Both the position numbers and the translations under genes were made by a program. Source: CAVRUH01 sp963822595 (lineage in GTDB: Bacteria > Chlamydiota > Chlamydiia > Chlamydiales > Waddliaceae). From it: a stretch of 64,000 nucleotides of DNA. The stretch covers positions 1,251,096 through 1,315,095 of the forward strand of contig CAWGIG010000001.1 of the NCBI GenBank assembly GCA_963822595.1, given 5' to 3'. Under the pieces are notes generated by a model. The model searched no databases. It was not told where the DNA came from and worked only from the letters and a program-made list of their open reading frames with translations. Below, in pieces: positions 9,781-17,900 of the stretch. How positions within the stretch are numbered: the stretch's first letter is position 1; each line of letters begins with the position of its first letter.

Positions 9781-10878
9781 TCACTTCCTTTCCAACATAA
9801 ATCCATCATCCGCATGCCAGGAAATCCAAACCCTGTCCTTCCATGTGATGGGCCTTTCGTCGAGGTAAAAACGGCTATGCTGCTGAATCACTGAAATTTT
9901 ATGTCCGCTGACAATCAATCCGAAAAGGGTATGATCCCCTTTATAGATGACATCCTCAACAATTCCCTCCATGGTATTCCTTAGGGGATTTTGCACATGC
10001 TGTTCGCGTGAAATATGGATCTTTTCGGGGCGTACACTGAGATGGACGAGATCTCCCACGGATAGTTTTTTATCGTTAAAACAAACAACATTGGGGAAGT
10101 CTTTAAATGAGAGAGTGCTGTAGTCGGAGCTTGATTTTTCCGCGACAACGCCATTAAGGAAATTGGTGTCACCGATGAAACCCGCGACAAAGCTATTATG
10201 AGGGGTTTCGTAAATTTGTATCGGGGTCCCTATCTGTTCCAAGCGACCTTTGTTCAAAACCGCTATTTGATCAGAAACGGCCATTGCCTCTGTTTGATCG
10301 TGGGTAATAAAAACAAATGTAATTCCTACCTCGTCGTGGATGAGGTCAAGATCAAGAAGCATTTTTTGTCGAAGCTTCAAATCTAAAGCTGCCAGGGGCT
10401 CATCAAGGAGTAAAACTTGGGGGTGGTTGACAAGGGCTCTTGCGATGGCTACACGCTGCTTTTGGCCTCCGCTGATTTCGTCAGGCATTTTTTGCGATTG
10501 ATCGCGCATCTGAATGAGCTCTAACATCCGGTCAACTTCTAAATTGATTTCTTTTTCTGGGCGATTTGAGATTCGAAGACCGAAAGCAATATTTTCCCAA
10601 ATATTTAGGTGAGGAAAAAGAGAATAATTTTGAAATACGGTATTGACTGGTCGCTTATTTGGGGGCAATTGGGTGATGTCTACTCCATCCAAGAAAACTT
10701 TTCCTGAGTCCGGCATATCGAATCCGGCAAGAATTCTCAGAAGGGTTGTCTTTCCACATCCACTAGGTCCAAGGATAGTAAAAAAATCCCCTTGTTTGAT
10801 TGAAAAAGAAACGTCAGACAACGCTACATGCGAACCGAATTTCTTACAAATATTTTTGAAAGATACTCCACTTTCCAT
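9781..10878 (-). CDS. potA: Spermidine/putrescine ABC transporter ATP-binding protein PotA
   Basis: This ABC ATPase has all core motifs: Walker A GPSGCGKTT, Q-loop VFQNYSLFPHL, signature ISGGQKQRVAIARAL, Walker B LLLDEPLAALD, and H-loop FVFITHDQTEAMA. A C-terminal TOBE-like domain follows (RPEKIHIS... GIVEDVIYKGD). The frame can also begin at a GTG at 10884. The ATG at 10878 is better placed, with AAAAGGG ending five bases before it, giving 365 residues. It is the first gene of the operon and powers polyamine import. Confidence 0.93.
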   Translation of the reverse strand: MESGVSFKNICKKFGSHVALSDVSFSIKQGDFFTILGPSGCGKTTLLRILAGFDMPDSGKVFLDGVDITQLPPNKRPVNTVFQNYSLFPHLNIWENIAFGLRISNRPEKEINLEVDRMLELIQMRDQSQKMPDEISGGQKQRVAIARALVNHPQVLLLDEPLAALDLKLRQKMLLDLDLIHDEVGITFVFITHDQTEAMAVSDQIAVLNKGRLEQIGTPIQIYETPHNSFVAGFIGDTNFLNGVVAEKSSSDYSTLSFKDFPNVVCFNDKKLSVGDLVHLSVRPEKIHISREQHVQNPLRNTMEGIVEDVIYKGDHTLFGLIVSGHKISVIQQHSRFYLDERPITWKDRVWISWHADDGFMLERK

Positions 10879-10941
10879 TTCCACCCTTTTTGATGTGATA
10901 AGTTATATTTATTAGCTAGGACCCCCTTTGCTATGGGTGAA

Positions 10942-10947
10942 ATTATA
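10942..10947 (-). promoter_or_regulatory. Possible -10 element for potABCD
   Basis: On the minus strand a perfect TATAAT lies 64 bases upstream of the potA ATG. The region 17 bases further upstream is AT-rich (ATATTA) and is a poor -35. Position and lack of any other candidate make it plausible only. Confidence 0.3.
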
Positions 10948-10999
10948 CAATAAACCTCCAAATTTAATATATAAAAAACAGGGTGTCTGCTTTTTAGAG

Positions 11000-11042
11000 A
11001 ACGGCATTTTCTTCAGGCCGTTAGCCTGAGGAAAATGTCGTT
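11000..11042 (-). terminator. Inverted repeat, possible terminator of the gene at 11088-11981
   Basis: Arms of 18 nt (11000-11017 and 11025-11042) with about two mismatches and a 7-nt loop form a strong hairpin 45 bases past the stop of the minus-strand gene. There is no U-tract after the stem on that strand, so an intrinsic terminator is not proven. It could also be a short member of the palindromic repeats seen elsewhere. Confidence 0.4.
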
Positions 11043-11087
11043 AAAACATTAAATTTGAAAACTCGATAGATCGAGTCTAAACAATGG

Positions 11088-11981
11088 TTATTTCCCTTTC
11101 TTTGTTTGATTTTGGGGTTTTACAGGAGCAGGTTTTGGAGGTGGCGGTGTTTCTTGTACGGGAACAATGCTTACCAGGTTTACAGCCTCATCCGGCACAT
11201 CCTCCTCTTTTTCTTTTGGAGGTGGTGGGGGTATTACTTGGGGTATTACCTGAGGAGGTAGAGCTGGCCTATTGGGTTTTTCCAATTTGAGCTTTTTCGC
11301 GAGTACCTCTTCGCAAATCTGATTAAACAGTTTTTGTTTGCTTACAAGCGTGCTTAGTATGTTATTAAGATTCGTTTCATAATCTATTTCGAGTTCTTTA
11401 TTTTCTTTCATCAGAGCAATATTATCATTTATCAATTTGATTTCGGACTCTCTCCAAATGTTTTTTACCTTATGTTCCGCCTCAGATAATTGAGTATTAA
11501 ATTTAAAATGGCCTTTCATAGCCAGGGCAATTGTAGTTCGGTAAGTATCAATAGCATCACAAGGGGATGATTTTCCTTTAATTCCTTCGTCAGGTTTAGG
11601 TTTGTAGGCTTCCTTTGCAGCCGGAATACCGTCGTAGGCATATTGAAAAAGTTTATTCACTTCACCGGGTGTAGAAGGATCATATAGTTCACAAGCTTTA
11701 AATGTATTAAAGTGAAATACCTTTAAGTTATTGTTGTCTTCATAATACCTCTGCACACACTCAGTGGTAACTTTAAAATAGTATAAATCCAAACAGTAAA
11801 ATTGAGAGGGTTTATGAATACTGATAAGATCTCCCGAAAGTCCAACTTTTGATCCTTGCTCAAAGAAAGGAAAAATAGCAGCCATAATAATTGTGGTTAA
11901 GGGATCCCGGACATGTTTTTTCATCTCAGGGCTGTCTAAATCTGAAAAGTTCCAAGGTGTAACTTCCATTGGTGGAATCAT
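11088..11981 (-). CDS. Unknown protein with proline-rich C-terminal tail
   Basis: I do not recognise this 297-residue protein. Residues ~1-150 look globular with many aromatics. Residues ~155-225 look helical/coiled-coil (KVKNIWRESEIKLINDNIAL). The last ~65 residues are low-complexity and rich in proline, lysine and glutamate, with two polyproline stretches (QVIPPPPPKEKEED and QETPPPPKPAPVKP) and a basic end (QTKKGK). No signal peptide or membrane helix is visible. Polyproline stretches of this type can bind SH3, WW or profilin-like partners, so a host-directed protein is possible but inferred. It precedes potA on the same strand, separated by a hairpin. Confidence 0.65.
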   Translation of the reverse strand: MIPPMEVTPWNFSDLDSPEMKKHVRDPLTTIIMAAIFPFFEQGSKVGLSGDLISIHKPSQFYCLDLYYFKVTTECVQRYYEDNNNLKVFHFNTFKACELYDPSTPGEVNKLFQYAYDGIPAAKEAYKPKPDEGIKGKSSPCDAIDTYRTTIALAMKGHFKFNTQLSEAEHKVKNIWRESEIKLINDNIALMKENKELEIDYETNLNNILSTLVSKQKLFNQICEEVLAKKLKLEKPNRPALPPQVIPQVIPPPPPKEKEEDVPDEAVNLVSIVPVQETPPPPKPAPVKPQNQTKKGK

Positions 11982-12084
11982 AGTGCTCTCCTTAGGGTTT
12001 TATTTACCTAGTTACGGGCGATTGTATATACGCCAATACTTTTATTCAAGCATCAGAAATAAAAAATTGAATTTTATATGAGCA

Positions 12085-12867
12085 TTACCAGCTAGCTGAC
12101 GGAGGCATCGAGCAGAGAATGGCTTCAGGATTGCCTCCCGATTGGAAACCAAATTTAGTTCCTCTATCATAAAGCAGGTTGAATTCGACGTAATGGGCAC
12201 GGAATTTGGACTGCTTTTGACGATCTTCTTCATTATAGGGAGTATTAACCCTTTTTTGTATGATGGGAAGGATGGCACCTAAAAAAGTACTTCCAACGTT
12301 TTTCCACATGGCGAGATCCTTCTCGAAATCTCCCGTGTTAAAATGATCGAAAAATATACCGCCTACTCCACGTTCTTTTTTCCAATGAGGGATGTAGAAA
12401 TACTCTTTAGCATTTTGTGAGAATTTCGGATAAAGCTCTAGGCTAAAAGGGTCGAGAGCCTCTTTGGCGACGCGATGAAAGTGCTCGGCATCCTCCTGAT
12501 AGGGAAATCCCATAGGAGTAAGGTCATAGCCCCCTCCGAACCAAGTGCGGTTTTTGGTTTTGATATAGCGGATGTTCATGTGCACTGTCGGCGCATGAGG
12601 ATTCCTCATATGGGTAATTAGGCTAATTCCAGTAGCAAAAAATGGACCTTCTCCGTCCTGCATGGGAAAGGTATCACCGGAAACACCGGACCAATTAACA
12701 GCAGCTTTTTCAAATACATCACCGCGGATAACAGAAATTTCCCCACCGCCACCCGTGTGATGATTCCAGGGTTTTCTTTCAAAACCATGTTTTGTTTCAA
12801 ACCCTTCAAAGCCGGCAATAATTGTTTCTCTGAGTTCCTTTAGAAAGGAGACGATATCGGTGTTCAA
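12085..12867 (-). CDS. hemF: Oxygen-dependent coproporphyrinogen III oxidase
   Basis: HemF converts coproporphyrinogen III to protoporphyrinogen IX using O2. The 260-residue protein shows family hallmarks: GGGGEISVIRGDVFEKAAVN, MNIRYIKTKNRTWFGGGYDL, GGIFFDHF and YVEFNLLYDRGTKFGF. The start is a TTG at 12867 that overlaps the upstream gene's stop, with AGGA eight bases before it; no ATG exists before residue ~70. It is slightly shorter than the usual ~300. With hemE at 31080 it suggests endogenous haem synthesis in an oxygen-using cell. Confidence 0.93.
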   Translation of the reverse strand: MNTDIVSFLKELRETIIAGFEGFETKHGFERKPWNHHTGGGGEISVIRGDVFEKAAVNWSGVSGDTFPMQDGEGPFFATGISLITHMRNPHAPTVHMNIRYIKTKNRTWFGGGYDLTPMGFPYQEDAEHFHRVAKEALDPFSLELYPKFSQNAKEYFYIPHWKKERGVGGIFFDHFNTGDFEKDLAMWKNVGSTFLGAILPIIQKRVNTPYNEEDRQKQSKFRAHYVEFNLLYDRGTKFGFQSGGNPEAILCSMPPSASW

Positions 12868-13334
12868 ATATGAGATCCTATATTTGCAAGTGATGGTTGT
12901 ACGATTTTTTTAAAATCTGCGAATGTCATTTTTACGACAGCGGTATGAGTACCGGCATTAAAGACGATTTCTTGATCTTCATCAAGGCTGCTATCGGCAA
13001 CGACTTTGAGTCCATAGAGTTGTCCGAAGGGGGGCTCTGCACCAACATCATAATCAGGGAAGAGATTGGCGATCTCTTCTTCGTCGGCAAGTTGAACATC
13101 TTTCGTGTTTAGGGCTTTCTTTAATTTCGAAAAGTCAACGAGATGAATAGCGGGCAGAACGCACATGATGAAATCCTTGCCTGATTTTACAATCACAGAT
13201 TTAACCATTTTTTTTCCCGGAACGTGTTGGACCCCGGCGACTTCGGTAGCAGTATAGGCTAGGGGGTGCTCTGCGACTTCGTATTTGACTTGTTCTTTAT
13301 CGAGAAATTCTTTTACTTTAGGAGATATGGTCAT
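12864..13334 (-). CDS. YbaK/ProX-type aminoacyl-tRNA deacylase
   Basis: This single-domain protein of the YbaK/EbsC superfamily removes mischarged amino acids from tRNA in trans. Visible family features are HPLAYTATEVAGV near the N-terminus, the conserved lysine region KKMVKSVIVK, and GAEPPFGQLYGLKVVADSS followed by VFNAGTHTAVVKM. A GTG at 13343 would add three residues. The ATG at 13334 is preferred because AGGTG lies six bases upstream, giving 156 residues. It is the first gene of a two-gene unit translationally coupled to hemF. Exact tRNA specificity (Pro versus Cys) is not shown. Confidence 0.88.
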   Translation of the reverse strand: MTISPKVKEFLDKEQVKYEVAEHPLAYTATEVAGVQHVPGKKMVKSVIVKSGKDFIMCVLPAIHLVDFSKLKKALNTKDVQLADEEEIANLFPDYDVGAEPPFGQLYGLKVVADSSLDEDQEIVFNAGTHTAVVKMTFADFKKIVQPSLANIGSHI

Positions 13335-13420
13335 AAGATTCACCTATTTTTAGGGGTTTAGCGTCCTTCACTTGTATGATAGCTAATTTTTCAAATTGAA
13401 GCAATGGGAAATCAGGTGAA

Positions 13421-13815
13421 CGACTATTTGATTATTTGTGATTCTATTTTCCTTAAACAGGATTAAACACAGAGGCACAGAGAACACAGAGGATGAATAT
13501 GTATAGTTACACTTTTTGTCTGTTTGAGTTCACTTGATGGCTGGATTGATCTGTCTAATAGCTAATCATGCGAAAGCTCATGCAATAGCTTAGGCTATTG
13601 CATGAACAATCATCCTGAATAAGTTTAAGCAAGGGTCGTATAGGCGCTGCGCCTATACGACCCTTGCTTAAACTTATTCCGGAAGGTTTTTTATGAATTC
13701 CATTTCTCACCTCCATAATCGTCAGAAGTTGAAGAGGGGCATGATTAGCTATTAGACAGATCAATCCGACCAGGTGTTTAATCCTGTTCAAGGAAAAAAG
13801 AATCAAGTGAAAAAA
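13421..13815. repeat. Nested palindromic structure in divergent intergenic region
   Basis: The 13335-13873 gap has no gene but three layers of inverted repeats. The outer pair joins roughly 13440-13473 plus 13542-13570 with 13740-13800 (shared pieces AACAGGATTAAACAC and ATTGATCTGTCTAATAGC). Inside are a 24-nt hairpin with 10-11-bp arms around 13579-13604 and a near-perfect hairpin at 13617-13679 with 31-bp arms whose tip is GGCGCTGCGCC. The left outer arm carries an extra ~75-nt insert with a single 'cacagaggcacagag' tract. The structure separates the YbaK/hemF unit from the LOG-family gene. Confidence 0.85.
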
Positions 13816-13873
13816 AATTTCGCTATATATCACTCCTTTTGTTAAATTAAAGTTTTAAATTAAAAAGGTAATC

Positions 13874-14899
13874 ATGGACAAAATCGATATAGGTGATGAA
13901 AAAGTCGTAAAATGCATTCAACAACTCATTGAAATGTGCGGCAATGAGGTTGGAACATATGAGTCTGATCTCGTCACCCAACAGATTCAAAACAGCCTAA
14001 AGCTAATGCGTGAGAACCATACTCTTGGACAAATGAAATTGATGACTCGCGCTGTGAGAGAGATGCGCTACGCCTATCGCGTATTTAATGAATACCTAGA
14101 CACACCCATGATAAGCGTTTTTGGTTCTGCAAGAACACCTGAAGACCATCCTGATTACATTGTGGCTCGCAAATTTAGTGAAGAGATGGCAAAACAAAAC
14201 TGGATGTGCATCACAGGAGCAGCCAACGGTATCATGAAAGCAGGTTTGGAGGGGCAGAAGCCCGGAGGAAAATTCGGCCTTTCGATACTTCTTCCGTTTG
14301 AAAACCCCAGCAATAGCTTCATCGAAGGAGATCCAAATCTCATTTTTTTCAGGTATTTCTTCACCAGGAAGTTAATGTTTATGAGCCACTCGGATGCTGT
14401 AGCAGCCTTTCCGGGAGGATATGGGACGCAGGATGAGTTATTCGAGACATTGACTCTCATGCAGACTGGAAAAGGAAATATCATACCCGTTGTCCTTTTA
14501 GAAGGGGAAGGGGGCGATTATTGGCGCCATTGGCAAAAATATGTTCAAAAGAACTTATTCGATAAGGGATGGGTGAGTCCTGAAGATCGAAATTTTTACC
14601 ATCTTGCAACATCCGCTGAAGATGCCGTAAAGCACATCTTGCATTTTTATCGAAGGTATCATTCAAGTCGTTATGTGAAAGATGAATGTGTGATTCGGCT
14701 ATCCCAGCCGATCACTCAAGAGCAATTATCCGTTTTAAATGAGAATTTCAAAGTTTTACTTGTCAATGGGGAGATGAGGCTAAGTGCGGCATTGCCTGAA
14801 GAAAATGAGTTTATGGATCTGCAAAGAATCGTTTTTCATCATAACCACAGGTATTTTGGGGTCTTCCGCGGGCTCATTGATGCGATCAATAACTTTTGA
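13874..14899 (+). CDS. LOG-family Rossmann-fold nucleotide-binding protein
   Basis: The 341-residue protein has the TIGR00730/LOG signature FPGGYGTQDELFETLTLMQ (residues ~178-196), preceded by a Rossmann-like ISVFGSARTPEDHPDY. LOG proteins are phosphoribohydrolases that release bases from nucleoside 5'-monophosphates, including cytokinin nucleotides in plants. This one is longer than plant LOGs (~200) with a ~75-residue helical N-terminal extension and ~90 residues at the C-terminus. AAGG lies seven bases before the ATG. It converges on the giant gene; after frameshift correction of that gene, only five bases separate the two stops. Confidence 0.85.
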   Translation: MDKIDIGDEKVVKCIQQLIEMCGNEVGTYESDLVTQQIQNSLKLMRENHTLGQMKLMTRAVREMRYAYRVFNEYLDTPMISVFGSARTPEDHPDYIVARKFSEEMAKQNWMCITGAANGIMKAGLEGQKPGGKFGLSILLPFENPSNSFIEGDPNLIFFRYFFTRKLMFMSHSDAVAAFPGGYGTQDELFETLTLMQTGKGNIIPVVLLEGEGGDYWRHWQKYVQKNLFDKGWVSPEDRNFYHLATSAEDAVKHILHFYRRYHSSRYVKDECVIRLSQPITQEQLSVLNENFKVLLVNGEMRLSAALPEENEFMDLQRIVFHHNHRYFGVFRGLIDAINNF

Positions 14900-14983
14900 C
14901 TTTTTTACTTTAAGCCAGGTGGTTTGATATTATTCCAATCTTTTTCAATATCCGCGCAGAATTTTATAGCTTTTTCATCGCCT

Positions 14984-17900
14984 TCAACAAAGGTCTTTAG
15001 ATACGAGGATGGCGACATCGATTTCTTTGGTAATGTCGTCTTTCCTAAAAAACAAATTTCGATTTAGTTTAAAAAGATCTATGAAGTATTGATAACATAT
15101 TTTTAGTTGTTGCCTGTCCTGTTGAATGAGTAACTTTTGTATATTCTTGAGTATATCAACAGCGCCTTGAAGACGGTTAATACTCAGGCAATCAACAAGA
15201 AGATGAATCGTTGCGGGTATTTTGTATTGCTTGACAAACTTTGGATTAATTAACTTTTTTGTTAAGAACTTTTCTTCCAACTCATAGCAAATAATCCACT
15301 TCATAATTCTTTCATCTAAAAAATATTTGTTTTGTAAACAAGATTCAAGCAACGTGCTGACTTTCTTTCTCAGAGTAGCTTCATCCACCTTAGGACTAAA
15401 TAACTCCATAAAAATAAAATCATTAAAAATTTTGCTTACATTGGCATCTGAGATTCTCTTTTGCGCTTTTAAAGTGAGTAGGATTTCTGAGATGGTACTG
15501 CATATTAATTCAGATAATTCAACTGTATTTGGGTCGCAGGAGATCAATTGAGTAATCAAAGTCACGTTATGGGTATCTTCACATCCAAAAATATATAAGA
15601 GTTTGCGCATTAAATCGAGATCTTGAGCGGGATTATATTCCTTCTTGAGGAATTCGATGTAATGGATAATTGCCAAATTCATACATGTGTTTTTTACAAC
15701 GGATTTGTTATTTAAGCGGCAATGAATTAAAGCGAAAAATTGTAATACATCTCCGTGAAGAATGCGTTTAACAGGAGAGAATGACAGTGTTAACCTTGTT
15801 TCGATATATCTTTCCCAGAAGGCATTGTAATCCTTTGTTTTTGTTCGTGATTTAAATTCTTCAGAATTTAAGAGCTTGTAGGAGAAGCATGTATCGGAAT
15901 AGGATCCGAAATCAATGAAAAGCGGCATTGCTTCTTTGAAAAGCTCCCATGTTTTCTCTTTGTTTTGGCAATCTGTTGAATAGTGTTGTATTTTTGTCAG
16001 AAACCCTTGGAGGTAATTGTAAAATAACATAGCTTCGTTATCACAGGAATCAAGGCCACGTTGGAAGTTCGTTCGTATATCTTCATATTCTTTAGATCTG
16101 CTCTTCATCGATTTTACAGCTTTGATCGTCAAATCGATAAGTTTTCCTTTCGATGACAAATCTTGAATTTCATCAGATCTTTTTACAACGATCATAAAGA
16201 TAAGAAATAATCCATCTAAGTTTGCTACACTCAAGATGGCTTCAATAATTAAGAGGTCTAGTTCTATTTCGGGTGGTTTTTTGGTGATAGTGCTAAGGAG
16301 TTCATGGAGTTTAAAAATCCTGTATCCAAACACCATAGATTCAGTTTTCTTAGGAAAACGTTCCAAAACGATTCTTAAAAGAACTGCCAGAATTTCACCT
16401 TTTTCCTGAAGGCTACTTGGTGCATTTAAAAATACCTTTCTTTCATTTGAGTTTTCATCCAATAACTTGTCAATGAGATCATAAATGATTTGATTCTTAT
16501 GTAAATAAGCGGTTTCTAATGTTTTAGTCCAACAAACTCCTTCACAATACTCTCCAAACTCAAAAATAAGGGGAAGAGTCAATAACCGAATTTCCTTATC
16601 CTTTGAGGTATAGGCTTTGAGAAACACCTTATTCCAGATTTCAGGTTTTGAAATTTTATATTTTTTAAGGAGTTGAACGGATAGTTTTAGGGATGCTTCT
16701 TTTTTTGAAATATTTCTACTGATAGCATAGGCCTGGTCCTGGAATTCCTCTGAAAAACCTTCCCCATAAATCTCTGGAACATCATTGAGGAAAAATTCAG
16801 CTGATGTGAGAGGGTCTCCTTTTAAGCTATTGCGTATCTCTTTGATAAGTAAAGCCAAATCCCCTTTAGTATCTTCAGGAACATTTTTTACGAGCTTTAT
16901 TCCTTTCAATATGAATTGAATGTCCTCTTCCTGTTTTAAAAGCTCTCTTAAAGACCAGATGAGATCCTGTTGATTTTTGAAGGGTATTGGGAGTTTTTGC
17001 ATGAGGGCTGCAAAATCGTATAAATCTTTAGGCAGATCATGGCCTCTGAGGTATTCACAGATCTTTTTGGAACAGTTGTTCAAGCGTTCAATTAAGGAGG
17101 TCGTTAACAAAATTTGATCTTTTTGTAACTTACTCAAAGAAGAAATAATCAATTGGCAACACTCTAACTTGATTTCAGGTTTATCCGGGAATTCGGTTCG
17201 GATAAAACAAATCGTGAGCATAATTTCAAGAAGTTCCTCCAATCGATTAAATGAGATTTCGTGATCCATGGAGATAGTCTTCTGAAAGCATTCTTTAGTC
17301 AGTTCGAAATCGCAAAAGAAAGGGGAACTTCTATGAGTAAGAACTTGTTGGCTTAACGGGAGATTTGCTTGAATTAACGATTTGATTTTTTCTCGACACG
17401 CGGTTTTGAGGTAGATTTTACCTTCCGGAGTGGCTTTCAATGCATGGGTGATTTTGAAAAATAGACTGACGTCGAAATCTATCAAGCAATCAAAGACATT
17501 CATCGCTGAAAAGGGGTCTTGGGGCAAGAAATTGTTTATAAGGAGAATGCGAGTATGGGCATTATAAGCATTTTGATTTTGCGAAAACAAACTGCTGGCT
17601 AATCTACAAAGCGAAGGTTCGTGTGTTTCTGCAAGAGCAACCATCCATCGAGTTCTAAATTCTAAAATAGAAAACTCTTTTGCTCTAGAAAAGGTGCCAG
17701 AATAAATAGGAAATAACTGTTCAAGCATTGAGAAAAAGTATGTTTGTACAGGATTATTTCTATTGGATTCCATGAAATCGGGAAGTTTAGAACATATTTC
17801 CAATAAAAAATTCGGATCAGATTCTATACTTTGCAGGACCGCTTGAATCGGTAATCCTACAGAATTCGAAAGAATTTTTTCTTTAAGACGCCCTATATTT

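Noticed and set aside
13555..13833. 92-residue minus-strand frame over the nested palindrome
   Set aside because: It is read through perfect inverted repeats and has no protein-like composition or ribosome site.
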